From the IMG/VR virus record IMGVR_UViG_3300043435_000705, positions 1-20,168 of that record: a stretch of DNA of 20,168 nucleotides; one strand, written 5' to 3'. The position numbers were made by a program, and so were the translations under genes. Shown in pieces: positions 12,160-19,920 of the stretch. The notes below the pieces were generated by a model. It worked only from the letters and a program-made list of their open reading frames with translations. It made no database searches and was not told the origin of the DNA. How positions within the stretch are numbered: position 1 is the first letter of the stretch; every line of letters begins with the position of its first letter. The DNA comes from a virus.

Positions 12160-13431
12160 ATGGGAAATTTAACAAATAGAGAAATTGATAATATCGTAAA
12201 AAGAGTTTTAAACGAAGCTCCAATTGATTATGAAGGACCGGATAGAATGGATCCGAGTATAGAAAGAAAAATTTTGGGTAAGGAAACACCATATTCAAAA
12301 CACCCAGCTATGCCAAAAATGAGTAGGGATTTTGTTGAACTTGTTTCTTCAAAAAGATTTAATGATACTGTTAGTAAGTTAAGAACTGTTCTCCAAAGAA
12401 CAACTGGTTCTACAGCACAACTAAGTAGTAGAAATCCTTTAATGAGTTTAATGATGTTGGTTTCACAAGCGATTCAACAAACATCAAGAATTGAAAGTAG
12501 ATACAAAGATGACCTTGAAAATATGGCCGTTGAATTAGTTAAAAAAGAACTTGGAATACCAGCCGGACAATTACAATTTGACGCAAAACTTATTGGTACG
12601 GGTCAAAGTGAATCAACTCAAAGGATGCGAAGACAAGCTGAAGAACCATCAAGAGAAGAAATGACACAAGCTTTTAAGAGTGCTCAAGAACACGAAAATG
12701 ACGTTGAAGCATTTTTAGATGCTATGGATAATTTTGATATGGAAAGAGCAAAAAGAAGAATGATAAATGCTCTTATTGGTGGTGCAGCAAAAAAAGGACA
12801 ATATATGTATCATTTGGTTTCGGAAAAATTAAATGATATTAATCCAGATTTAATTGAATACTATAGTTTATCAACAGCAATTGTAGATCACCTATACTGG
12901 TTATACCCAGAAGAAACTTTGGCGGCAATGTCAGGACAAGGTGGTGGTGAAATTGGTACATCAGAAGTTGATGACACAACAGACCCACCAACAGTAATTG
13001 CAAGAGGTGTTAATTTTCCAACTCTGGTTCACGAACTTGTTAAAGGTGTTCACGAAGTTCTTGGAACTCAAGGACTACCTGATGACCCAAGACAAGCTGA
13101 AATGGTAATGGCGGCAGAAGATACGGTTCCAGCTGAAGCTTGGGATTTAAAATTAGGCCCAGTATTTTGGGAATTATTACAAAAATCATACCCACTTGAT
13201 ATTTTAAGTGAAGATGATAAAAAACACATTCAGTTGTATCTTTTTAGTAAGATAAGTGCAATGCCGGCAAAAGAATTCTTTGATTTATTTAAAGATGTGT
13301 TAGAAGAAAAACCATCTGGAAAACAAAAAATACAAAGAATGGTTGACGAACTTGTTAACGAACTAAAAGAAGATGATGAAAATGAAGAAGATGAGGAAGA
13401 TGATGATATTTTATCACAATTAGGATTATAA
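12160..13431 (+). CDS. Virion-type protein with conserved leader peptide
   Basis: A 423-residue protein of unknown function, the last gene of the operon and directly upstream of the terminase. The N-terminus LTNREIDNIVKRVLNEAP shares IVKRV(I/L)NE with the protein at 1820 and has L-N-E followed by A, an excellent match to the T4 gp21 cleavage rule. The body is mostly helical (VSSKRFNDTVSKLRTVLQRT; MLVSQAIQQTSRIESRY). Residues about 290-350 hold a well-ordered segment, ARGVNFPTLVHELVKGVHEVL followed by EAWDLKLGPVFWELL. The HELVKGVHE stretch is not a HExxH zinc site. The C-terminus is a highly acidic tail. It probably makes a head or neck structural component; this rests on position and the leader peptide. 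Confidence 0.8.
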   Translation: MGNLTNREIDNIVKRVLNEAPIDYEGPDRMDPSIERKILGKETPYSKHPAMPKMSRDFVELVSSKRFNDTVSKLRTVLQRTTGSTAQLSSRNPLMSLMMLVSQAIQQTSRIESRYKDDLENMAVELVKKELGIPAGQLQFDAKLIGTGQSESTQRMRRQAEEPSREEMTQAFKSAQEHENDVEAFLDAMDNFDMERAKRRMINALIGGAAKKGQYMYHLVSEKLNDINPDLIEYYSLSTAIVDHLYWLYPEETLAAMSGQGGGEIGTSEVDDTTDPPTVIARGVNFPTLVHELVKGVHEVLGTQGLPDDPRQAEMVMAAEDTVPAEAWDLKLGPVFWELLQKSYPLDILSEDDKKHIQLYLFSKISAMPAKEFFDLFKDVLEEKPSGKQKIQRMVDELVNELKEDDENEEDEEDDDILSQLGL

Positions 13432-13450
13432 ATAAAACATAACATTCAAT

Positions 13451-13483
13451 AAACCCCCTTTTATGAAAATAACTGGGGGTTTT
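13451..13483 (+). terminator. Rho-independent terminator before the terminase gene
   Basis: AAACCCCC (13451-13458) pairs perfectly with GGGGGTTT (13475-13482) around a 16-base loop. It is followed by few T residues. It ends the operon, and the terminase's TATTTATA motif starts 3 bases later. Confidence 0.75.
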
Positions 13484-13485
13484 GA

Positions 13486-13493
13486 TATTTATA
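13486..13493 (+). promoter_or_regulatory. TATTTATA motif, candidate late promoter of the terminase gene
   Basis: GATATTTATATAG sits directly after the terminator and 13 bases before the ATG at 13507. The same 13-base gap is seen before the genes at 17419 and 18880. Confidence 0.5.
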
Positions 13494-13506
13494 TAGAAAA
13501 ATCTTT

Positions 13507-15279
13507 ATGAGTTTATCAAAAGAACAATTAATGTTAGAATATGTTAGATGTATGAAGGATACCCCATACGCATTAAGAACATATTTACAAACATATGATA
13601 ATACAGTATCAAAATATGTCCCATTAGAATTATTTCCAGATCAAATATCACTCCTCAAAGATTATGAAGAATATGAGGAAAATATAGCATTAAAATATCG
13701 ACAAGCCGGTGTATCAACAGTAACCGCCGCTTGGGTATCAAAAAAACTTGTATTTGCAAAAAAAGAAAGACCAGAAAAAATATTGATTATTGCAAACAAA
13801 CTCGACACCTCAATGGAGATGGCAAATAAAATTAGAGCTTTTGTTGATCAGTGGCCAAGTTGGGTTGGAACTGGATTTTCAGCTGATAAGAACTCACAAA
13901 GACACTATAAATTAACAAATGGTTGTGAAGTGAAAGCTGTTGCAACATCACGAGATGCGTTAAGGGGTTATACACCAACAGTTCTCGTTTTTGATGAGGC
14001 CGCGTTTATCGAAGCCGATGGTGATTTCTGGGCAGCTTGTATGGCATCACTATCTACCGGTGGTAAAGTAATTGTTGTCTCAACACCAAACGGATATGAC
14101 CCAATTTATTATGAAATTTACAATCAAGCAACAAAAGGAATTAATAACTTTAAAATTTCTGAAATGTTTTGGTGGAAGGATCCGAGATATTCGAAAGATT
14201 TATATTTGGTTCCAACTGATGATATGGTTGATTACCTTTTGAATAAAGAAGAAAAAGACCATAGTAAAAACATATCGTTTGGAGATAGTGACCCTTATGG
14301 TAGAGATTATGAAAAAATAAAAGAACTTTTTAACCAAGGATACAAACCATGCTCAACTTGGTATGAAAAAATGGTTAAAAAACTAAAATATGATAAAAGG
14401 AAGATAAACCAAGAGCTTAATTGTGAGTTTCTTGGGTCTGGTGATAATGTATTTGACTCAAAACAATTGGATTATATTAAAACAAATACAATACAAGACG
14501 CACCAAATAAAATGATGGGTAACGCTCTTTTAATGTGGAAAGAACCAATACAAGGTCATAAATACATTATGGGTGTTGATGTTTCTCGTGGTGATAGTGA
14601 AGATTTTTCATCAATCCAGATAATTGATTTTGATGAAAGAGAACAAGTTCTGGAATATGTTGGAAAAATCCCACCTGATGCACTTGCTGAAATAGCATAT
14701 AAATGGGGAATGATGTATAATGCATTTTGTGTTGTGGATATTACTGGTGGTATGGGAATTACAACCGTAAGAAAGATGCAGGAATTAGGTTATAAAAATT
14801 TATACATTGATGGTGTTGATTCTATGAATATTTGGGCTGTAAATAAAAGTACTGTAGATAAAATACCAGGAATAAACTTTAACAATAAACGAGTTCAGAT
14901 AATTGCCGCATTTGAAGAATATGTTAGACACAAATTTAAGATAAGGAGTGTTAGATTATATAACGAAATGAACACATTTGTTTATGTAAATGGAAGACCA
15001 GATCACCAAAAAGGACAACACGATGACCTTATTATGGGTATATCAATGGCAATTTATGTTGGGGAATCATCATTTCAAAAATTAGAAAAAGTAACAGAAA
15101 AGACAAAAATTATGATTGAATCTTGGACTGTTGCAAATAACGATTCAGTTGGAAAACAAATTCATTTTGACCCTATGGTTCCAAATATGAACGCACAAAA
15201 CGATAGATTTAGTAGGGATAATTCTGGACCATCCAGACGAGATTATATGGAATATGGTTGGTTATTTGGTAAAAGATAA
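13507..15279 (+). CDS. Terminase large subunit (T4 gp17-like)
   Basis: The ATP-driven motor and nuclease that packages phage DNA through the portal. In 590 residues the ATPase domain shows the adenine-binding region near LFPDQISLL (42-50), a Walker A-like Y-R-Q-A-G-V-S-T (64-71), Walker B VLVFDEAAF (159-167) and coupling motif VSTPNG (191-196). The C-terminal RNase H-like nuclease has G-V-D-V-S-R-G-D (D358), V-V-D-I-T-G-G (D411) and Q-H-D-D-L-I-M-G (D506/D507). The Walker A lysine is replaced by Val70; K63 just upstream could substitute, as in lambda-type terminases (inference). Length is close to T4 gp17 (610). No small terminase gene is in the window. A TATTTATA motif and terminator separate it from the upstream operon. 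Confidence 0.97.
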   Translation: MSLSKEQLMLEYVRCMKDTPYALRTYLQTYDNTVSKYVPLELFPDQISLLKDYEEYEENIALKYRQAGVSTVTAAWVSKKLVFAKKERPEKILIIANKLDTSMEMANKIRAFVDQWPSWVGTGFSADKNSQRHYKLTNGCEVKAVATSRDALRGYTPTVLVFDEAAFIEADGDFWAACMASLSTGGKVIVVSTPNGYDPIYYEIYNQATKGINNFKISEMFWWKDPRYSKDLYLVPTDDMVDYLLNKEEKDHSKNISFGDSDPYGRDYEKIKELFNQGYKPCSTWYEKMVKKLKYDKRKINQELNCEFLGSGDNVFDSKQLDYIKTNTIQDAPNKMMGNALLMWKEPIQGHKYIMGVDVSRGDSEDFSSIQIIDFDEREQVLEYVGKIPPDALAEIAYKWGMMYNAFCVVDITGGMGITTVRKMQELGYKNLYIDGVDSMNIWAVNKSTVDKIPGINFNNKRVQIIAAFEEYVRHKFKIRSVRLYNEMNTFVYVNGRPDHQKGQHDDLIMGISMAIYVGESSFQKLEKVTEKTKIMIESWTVANNDSVGKQIHFDPMVPNMNAQNDRFSRDNSGPSRRDYMEYGWLFGKR

Positions 15280-15287
15280 TATTTATT
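15280..15287 (+). promoter_or_regulatory. TATTTATT motif 3 bases before the gene at 15291
   Basis: AATATTTATTG overlaps the terminase stop region and ends 3 bases before the next ATG. It may be a promoter giving a near-leaderless transcript or only a start-site context. Confidence 0.25.
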
Positions 15288-15290
15288 GTT

Positions 15291-15554
15291 ATGGGTTTAG
15301 CAAGAAGAAAAGTATCTGGTAGAATAATAGGTGGTTCAAGATTGGTGGTTGACGGACAACCAATATTCTCAACAATTAAATATGTTCCGGACATTCGAAA
15401 AACAAGGAAACGAGAAGACTTTGTTGAAGGTGCGGAACCACCAGTCCCAACAACAACCACGACAACAACTCAATTTGTCGAAACTTGTAATATTGAGACT
15501 CAACAATTTGAAATATTAACAACACAAGATAATTCAAGACTAATTTGGTGTTAA
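15291..15554 (+). CDS. Small Thr-rich protein of unknown function
   Basis: An 87-residue protein between terminase and portal. The N-terminal half is basic (MGLARRKVSGRIIGGSRL, later IRKTRKREDF), then comes a Pro/Thr run (seven consecutive Thr, about 54-60) and a short C-terminal part with two cysteines (ETCNIETQ; final LIWC). Homopolymeric Thr linkers are common in structural proteins of Bacteroidota phages. In T4 this position holds tail sheath and tube genes, but this protein is far too small and unlike them. The other frame in the same stretch (15331-15519) looks like a shadow. Function unknown. Confidence 0.65.
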   Translation: MGLARRKVSGRIIGGSRLVVDGQPIFSTIKYVPDIRKTRKREDFVEGAEPPVPTTTTTTTQFVETCNIETQQFEILTTQDNSRLIWC

Positions 15555-15591
15555 ACATTTAGTATTGGAGAAATATAGGTAAATTTTAAAT

Positions 15592-17397
15592 ATGGAAAAA
15601 AATAATCTAACTATTTGGCAGAAACTATCAAAAACATTTGGTCCAAACTCACTTTTAAATATGGATCAATCAAGTGTGAAATTAGATAAAACTGTTTTAT
15701 TAAAAACACCAAATAAACAAGAATACGAAAAAGAAAAACTTGAATATCAACAAACTTTATTTTTAAGTAATCAATGGCAAAAAATTGAAAATAATTTATA
15801 CGCTCAAGCGGTGTATTACGAACCAAATAGGATTTCAGCGTTTTATGATTATGAATCAATGGAATATACTCCAGAAATTTCAACAGCACTTGACATATAT
15901 TCAGAAGAATCAACAACACCAAATCAAGATGGTTATGTATTGCAAATTTATTCTGAATCAAAAAGAATTAAATCAATATTAACGGATTTATTTAATAATG
16001 TATTAGATATCGCAATTAACTTACCAATGTGGGTTAGAAATACTTGTAAATATGGTGATAATTTTGTTTATCTAAAATTAGACCCTGAAAAAGGTATTGT
16101 TGGATGTTTACAACTTCCAAACATTGAAATTGAAAGATTGGAGAGAGGTATGGAAGCAAGAACAATGAATTCAGTTTTAGGTCCAGAAGTCCAATTTAAA
16201 AACAAAAATTTAAAGTTTGTTTGGAAAAACAAAGATATGGAGTTCAACACTTGGGAAATGGCTCATTTCAGATTACTCGGTGATGATCGAAAACTTCCAT
16301 ATGGAACATCAATGCTTGAGAAAGCTCGTAGAATTTGGAAACAATTAGTTTTAGCTGAAGATGCGATGTTAATATATCGAACATCAAGAGCACCAGAAAG
16401 AAGGGTATTTAAAGTATTTGTTGGTAATATGGATGATAAGGATGTTGAGGCATATGTGCAGCGTGTTGCAAACAAATTTAAAAGAGACCAAGTTGTTGAT
16501 TCTAAAACTGGTAATGTTGATTTACGATTTAATCAAATGGCTGTCGATCAAGATTATTTTATTCCAGTTAGAGACCCTGCGGCAACAATGCCAATTGAAA
16601 CATTACCGGGTGCTCAAAACTTATCTGAAATAGCTGATATTGAATATATTCAGAAAAAACTTGTAACAGCTTTAAGAATACCAAAAGCATTTTTAGGTTT
16701 TGAAGAACCGGTTGGTAATGGTGATAATTTATCACTTCTTGATATTCGTTTTGCTAGAACAATCAATAAAATACAAAAAAGTATGATTGCCGAATTAAAT
16801 AAAATTGCAATCATTCATTTATTTTTATTGGGTTTTGAAGACGAATTACATAACTTCACATTAGGATTGACAAATCCATCTAAACAAGCTGATTTACTTA
16901 TGGTTTCAGTTTGGAAAGAAAAAATATTACTATATAAGGATATGGTAACTGAAATTCCAAACACATTACAACCAACTTCTGCAACTTGGGCTAAAAAACA
17001 TATATTCGGATTTTCGGATGATGAAATTAAACTTGAAATCCAACAAGTTAGAATGGAAAGAGCTGTGGCTGCAGAGTTGGCTAATACAGCAACCGTTATT
17101 ACACATACTGGTATGTTTGATAATATCGACAAGTTATATAAAACTGTGTCTGGTGAAACTGTAACCGCTGGTGGAGCAGCATCAGGTGGAGCACCACCAC
17201 CAGCACCAGGTGGAGAAGCTGGTGGACCACCACCACCTCCGGGAGGAGAACCTATGATGGATAGTGTTGAAAAAAGAAATTACAACATACTTTTAGAAAG
17301 TGATAATTTGACGGAAGATGATTATATTGATTTATCAAAAGGTAGGAATTCATTAGGTGATATTGAAAAAGAATTGGATAAATTACTAAATGGGTAA
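15592..17397 (+). CDS. Portal protein (T4 gp20-like)
   Basis: Forms the dodecameric ring at the head vertex through which DNA is packaged and to which the neck attaches. The 601-residue protein shows a gp20-type N-terminal region (ISAFYDYESMEYTPEISTAL, 81-100), the central WVRNTCKYGDNFVYLKL, and the diagnostic stretch PYGTSMLEKARRIWKQL followed by YRTSRAPERRVFKVFVGN (about 262-279), nearly as in T4. It also has the helical LRIPKAFLGFEEP near the tunnel region. It is longer than T4 gp20 (524): residues about 523-555 are a Gly/Pro/Ala linker leading to an acidic 45-residue tail (ESDNLTEDDYIDLSKG) not found in T4. No strong promoter motif precedes it. The next gene starts 21 bases after its stop. 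Confidence 0.96.
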   Translation: MEKNNLTIWQKLSKTFGPNSLLNMDQSSVKLDKTVLLKTPNKQEYEKEKLEYQQTLFLSNQWQKIENNLYAQAVYYEPNRISAFYDYESMEYTPEISTALDIYSEESTTPNQDGYVLQIYSESKRIKSILTDLFNNVLDIAINLPMWVRNTCKYGDNFVYLKLDPEKGIVGCLQLPNIEIERLERGMEARTMNSVLGPEVQFKNKNLKFVWKNKDMEFNTWEMAHFRLLGDDRKLPYGTSMLEKARRIWKQLVLAEDAMLIYRTSRAPERRVFKVFVGNMDDKDVEAYVQRVANKFKRDQVVDSKTGNVDLRFNQMAVDQDYFIPVRDPAATMPIETLPGAQNLSEIADIEYIQKKLVTALRIPKAFLGFEEPVGNGDNLSLLDIRFARTINKIQKSMIAELNKIAIIHLFLLGFEDELHNFTLGLTNPSKQADLLMVSVWKEKILLYKDMVTEIPNTLQPTSATWAKKHIFGFSDDEIKLEIQQVRMERAVAAELANTATVITHTGMFDNIDKLYKTVSGETVTAGGAASGGAPPPAPGGEAGGPPPPPGGEPMMDSVEKRNYNILLESDNLTEDDYIDLSKGRNSLGDIEKELDKLLNG

Positions 17398-17405
17398 TAT
17401 TTATT
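17398..17405 (+). promoter_or_regulatory. TATTTATT motif, candidate late promoter
   Basis: TAATATTTATTAAAA lies 13 bases before the ATG at 17419. It overlaps the portal stop codon. Confidence 0.4.
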
Positions 17406-17418
17406 AAAAAAAATTAAA

Positions 17419-18132
17419 ATGAAATTTGGTATTATAAAAAGTAAAATAGAAAATATTTTAACTGAAAGTTTTGTTAAAAACTCATTCAAGGATCAAATCT
17501 TTGTTTTTGAAGAATTAGTATTAAAAAACAAAAACATCAAAAAATTATATTTTCTATATGATGAACTATCATCAAATAAAGGATTGGATAAAAATTTAGC
17601 TGAAAGTTTTATTAACGAATGTATTACTATATTCGAAAATACTACTAACAAAATTTCACCAAATGAAATTAAAGAATTGGAACTTTGGGTTAGTGAAGTA
17701 AAAAGTGAAAATAATTATGAAAATATTGATAATCTATTTTCATCAAATTTAGCATTACTTGAAAATAAACTAAAAAGTAGAAATCTAATCTCTGAAAACT
17801 TACAGAAATCAATCGAAACACCAGTTGAAATTAACGCAACTTTAGATGAGATTGTTGAAACTGCGAATAAAACAATTAATGATTATATCTTAACTTTAAG
17901 TGAATCTGAAAGATTAAAAGTTAAAAACATATTAAAAGAATCAGATGAAAAACTACAAGTTAAGTTTGATTTACTTAAAGAAAGTGTTGTTGAAAAACTT
18001 ACAGAACTTAAAGAAAACGAAGACAATAAAGAAGTATTAACAAAAATAGATGAAACAATTCAAAAAGTTCAGGTCGAAAATTTTGATAGGTTAAACTATT
18101 TGAAACTAAAAGAACTGGAAAGGGATTTATAG
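17419..18132 (+). CDS. Helical, possibly prohead-core protein
   Basis: A 237-residue, highly charged, almost fully helical protein rich in Lys, Glu, Asn and Leu, with coiled-coil character from about 120 to 237 (SESERLKVKNILKESDEKL; LKESVVEKLTELKENEDNK). No catalytic motif is visible. It lies between portal and protease, where T4 keeps the prohead core genes 67 and 68. The N-terminus IKSKIENILTES has L-T-E followed by S, a possible gp21-type cleavage site. I infer a scaffold or core component that is cleaved during head maturation. Its last 6 bases overlap the end of the convergent bS21 gene, and its transcript probably ends in the hairpin inside that gene. Confidence 0.75.
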   Translation: MKFGIIKSKIENILTESFVKNSFKDQIFVFEELVLKNKNIKKLYFLYDELSSNKGLDKNLAESFINECITIFENTTNKISPNEIKELELWVSEVKSENNYENIDNLFSSNLALLENKLKSRNLISENLQKSIETPVEINATLDEIVETANKTINDYILTLSESERLKVKNILKESDEKLQVKFDLLKESVVEKLTELKENEDNKEVLTKIDETIQKVQVENFDRLNYLKLKELERDL

Positions 18133-18309
18133 ATTTGTAAAATTTTCTTTAAATTTTGCCTTATTTAAAATCTGTCTATTTTTGACAGATTTTTTTTTAT
18201 ATTCTTTTTTTTCGTTTAATTGGTTATTTTGTCTGGTTTTAATAACCTTACTTTTTAACTCCTTGAGTGCTCTTTCAATCCCACCCTTATTTACTTTAAC
18301 TATTAGCAT
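18127..18309 (-). CDS. rpsU: Ribosomal protein bS21 (phage-encoded)
   Basis: bS21 is a small basic protein of the 30S platform near the 3' end of 16S rRNA. The 60-residue product fits the family end to end: M-L-I-V-K-V at the start, I-E-R-A-L-K-E-L-K (11-19), and LNEKKEYKKKSVKNR (31-45), matching the bacterial pattern of a basic helix with E-x3-Y-x-K-x-S-x-x-R. Bacteroidota bS21 helps hide the anti-Shine-Dalgarno, and phage copies are known from metagenomes. Upstream of this start on the minus strand (AATAAAAAATTT) there is no Shine-Dalgarno. It is the only minus-strand gene in the head module, overlaps the 17419 gene by 6 bases tail to tail, and contains that unit's plus-strand terminator within its coding sequence. 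No TATTTATA motif precedes it. Confidence 0.85.
   Translation of the reverse strand: MLIVKVNKGGIERALKELKSKVIKTRQNNQLNEKKEYKKKSVKNRQILNKAKFKENFTNL
18167..18198 (+). terminator. Rho-independent terminator inside the antisense bS21 gene
   Basis: AAAATCTGTC (18167-18176) pairs perfectly with GACAGATTTT (18184-18193) around a 7-base loop, followed by more T. It is 35 bases past the stop of the 17419 gene. On the minus strand no U-tract follows, so it should act only in the plus direction. Confidence 0.85.
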
Positions 18310-18390
18310 AAATTTTTTATTATATTTGATATATATAACAATAATATGTAAATTTTCATTAAATAAACCACAAACGCATGAAAAATATTT

Positions 18391-18858
18391 ATGAAAAAAG
18401 GAAAAACAATAAAACTAACTGGTTTTAGAACATCAAAGGTTCATTTTGGAACTGTTGATTCAAAAGAATTTAAATCACTATACTTAAACATTCAAACTTG
18501 GGTTGAACCAAAACAAGATACCGAAAATTGGAGTCGTGTTGTGTTAAACTTAAACCGAGCTGTGAAACATTCTGTATATGAACATATTGATAAAACAATG
18601 TTTGATGATAAATTTATCGTCGATTTAGATTTAAGAACATCTGGGTTACAATTAAAAAAGAAATCATTTATGAATTTAGAAATTAATTTATTCCTAAATG
18701 ATGAGGTCGATTTTAAATCGTTGATTCTAAAAAGAAATTTAAAAAAATTAACAAAAGACATATTTTCAGATGTATTCACAAATAACGAATATTTTAAATT
18801 TTATTTAACAAAAAATGGAAATTCCAAGGTTGCCGTAGTAAAAACCGAAAAGGTTTAA
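18391..18858 (+). CDS. Conserved phage protein of unknown function in the head module
   Basis: A 155-residue basic protein with alternating hydrophobic residues suggesting beta structure (IKLTGFRTSKVHFGTV; LYLNIQTWVEP; KFIVDLDLRTSGLQL; FMNLEINLFLND), ending in a Lys-rich part. It has no recognisable domain, signal peptide or membrane segment. It sits directly upstream of the prohead protease with a 21-base gap. The ATG overlaps a TATTTAT motif (18386-18392). An ATG at 18378 is in another frame. A structural or assembly role is suggested by position only. Confidence 0.75.
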   Translation: MKKGKTIKLTGFRTSKVHFGTVDSKEFKSLYLNIQTWVEPKQDTENWSRVVLNLNRAVKHSVYEHIDKTMFDDKFIVDLDLRTSGLQLKKKSFMNLEINLFLNDEVDFKSLILKRNLKKLTKDIFSDVFTNNEYFKFYLTKNGNSKVAVVKTEKV

Positions 18859-18866
18859 TATTTATA
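18859..18866 (+). promoter_or_regulatory. TATTTATA motif, candidate late promoter of the protease gene
   Basis: TTAATATTTATAATA lies 13 bases before the ATG at 18880 and overlaps the preceding stop codon. Confidence 0.45.
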
Positions 18867-18879
18867 ATAAAATTTAATT

Positions 18880-19605
18880 ATGAAAATTTTAGCACCAAAC
18901 GAAATAGGTAGGGGAATTCTTATTGAATACGATGCCGGTTATATTAACCCAAAGAGTGAGAATAACCATTTCATAATGGAATCCAAGTCTTTTTTAGACC
19001 ATTCAAAACCATTTGAATTCTATGCTGTTTTACAAAAATATAATACACCAAATAGAAACGGAAGAGTATATCCGGAAAAAATTCTAAAAAGAGAAGCTGA
19101 TAATTATAAAAAAATGATTGAAAAAGGGACTTCACTTTCAGAACTTAATCACCCAGAATCTTCACTAATTGATTTAGATCGAGTATCACATATGATTACT
19201 GATATTTGGTGGGATGGTCCAGTATTATTAGGGAAGTTAAAATTATTAACATCACCAGGTTTTCACGAAAGAGGTATTGTATCTACAAAGGGTGATATGG
19301 CTGCCAATTATTTAAGACAAGGGGTTACACTTGGAATTTCTTCTCGTGGTGTTGGATCCTTAAAGAAAGTTGGGGAACAAAATGAAGTTCAAGATGATTT
19401 TGAATTAATCTGTTTTGACCTTGTGTCTTCACCATCAACACCTGGAGCTTATTTATTTTTGGATAAAGATGATCGTCATAAATTTGATGAAAATTTGGAT
19501 GAAGAAAATAAATTGAGAGACCAAAGAATTTCTGGTATGGGTGAAGATAGTTTAGATAAAACAAAAAATTTAATGAATAGATTGTCATCTTTTCTTGATA
19601 AATAA
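18880..19605 (+). CDS. Prohead core protease (T4 gp21-like)
   Basis: The serine protease that cleaves scaffold and capsid proteins after (L/I)-x-E during T4-type head maturation. The 241 residues share gp21 landmarks in order: N-R-N-G-R-V-Y-P (58-65), S-E-L-N-H-P (87-92) with catalytic H91, DIWWDGPVLLGKLKLL (108-123), and G-I-S-S-R-G-V-G-S-L (152-161) with the nucleophile at S154 or S155. The sequence CFDLVSSPSTPGAYL (179-193) may supply the acidic residue D180. Length is near T4 gp21 (212). The Asp/Lys-rich C-terminal helix may be the autoinhibitory or core-binding tail. It follows the order portal, core protein, protease as in T4. Possible substrates with matching N-terminal sites are encoded elsewhere in this window. 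Confidence 0.95.
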   Translation: MKILAPNEIGRGILIEYDAGYINPKSENNHFIMESKSFLDHSKPFEFYAVLQKYNTPNRNGRVYPEKILKREADNYKKMIEKGTSLSELNHPESSLIDLDRVSHMITDIWWDGPVLLGKLKLLTSPGFHERGIVSTKGDMAANYLRQGVTLGISSRGVGSLKKVGEQNEVQDDFELICFDLVSSPSTPGAYLFLDKDDRHKFDENLDEENKLRDQRISGMGEDSLDKTKNLMNRLSSFLDK

Positions 19606-19644
19606 AAAAAATGTTTCTATTATTTGAATAAATAAATAATAATT

Positions 19645-19860
19645 ATGGAACAAGGAGAAAAGTATTTTGTAGCAAAAATTTCATCAGATCTTTTGGATAA
19701 TGAATCTGGTCGTGTAAAAAAAGTAAAAGAAGAAAAATTGGTATTAGGTTATACACCAACGGATGTTGAGGCTAAAGTCACTAAAGTTTATGAAAACTAT
19801 ACGATGGACTGGAGAATTACTTCAATAACTGAAAGTAAAATTGATGAAGTTATAGATTAA
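19645..19860 (+). CDS. Small protein, possibly DUF4494-like
   Basis: A 71-residue protein with the layout K-Y-F-V-A-K-I, a short Lys-rich turn (GRVKKVKEEKLVLGYTPTD), then VEAKVTKVYENY and the strand WRITSITESKIDEVI. This resembles DUF4494, a small Bacteroidota protein family of unknown function with pattern W-x-x-x-K-V, K-K-V, V-D-A-x-S-F-T-E-A-E. The match is from memory and weak. It lies 39 bases after the protease gene, and a strong terminator follows. A TATTTGAA (19621-19628) upstream is a degenerate form of the recurring motif. Confidence 0.7.
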   Translation: MEQGEKYFVAKISSDLLDNESGRVKKVKEEKLVLGYTPTDVEAKVTKVYENYTMDWRITSITESKIDEVID

Positions 19861-19881
19861 TCTTAAAACTAATATTTAATT

Positions 19882-19912
19882 AAAAGACGGACATTTGTTC
19901 GTCTTTTTTTTT
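19882..19912 (+). terminator. Rho-independent terminator
   Basis: AAAAGACG (19882-19889) pairs with CGTCTTTT (19900-19907), extended inside by GAC/GTT with one wobble, around a 4-base loop. A long T run follows. It ends the unit carrying the protease. Confidence 0.9.
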
Positions 19913-19920
19913 ATTCAATA

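Noticed and set aside
11726-12298. Minus-strand open frame of 190 codons
   Set aside because: It is antisense to two well-supported genes, its composition (Phe/Ser/Leu-rich) is the mirror of Lys/Glu-rich coding sequence, and it has no start context.
13021-13090. HELVKGVHE in the protein at 12160 as a zinc-protease site
   Set aside because: The spacing is H-E-x6-H-E, not HExxH, and no third ligand pattern follows. The segment looks like an ordinary helix.
18182-18394. Plus-strand open frame opposite bS21
   Set aside because: It is the complement of the bS21 gene and begins in the terminator; the minus-strand product has clear family similarity.
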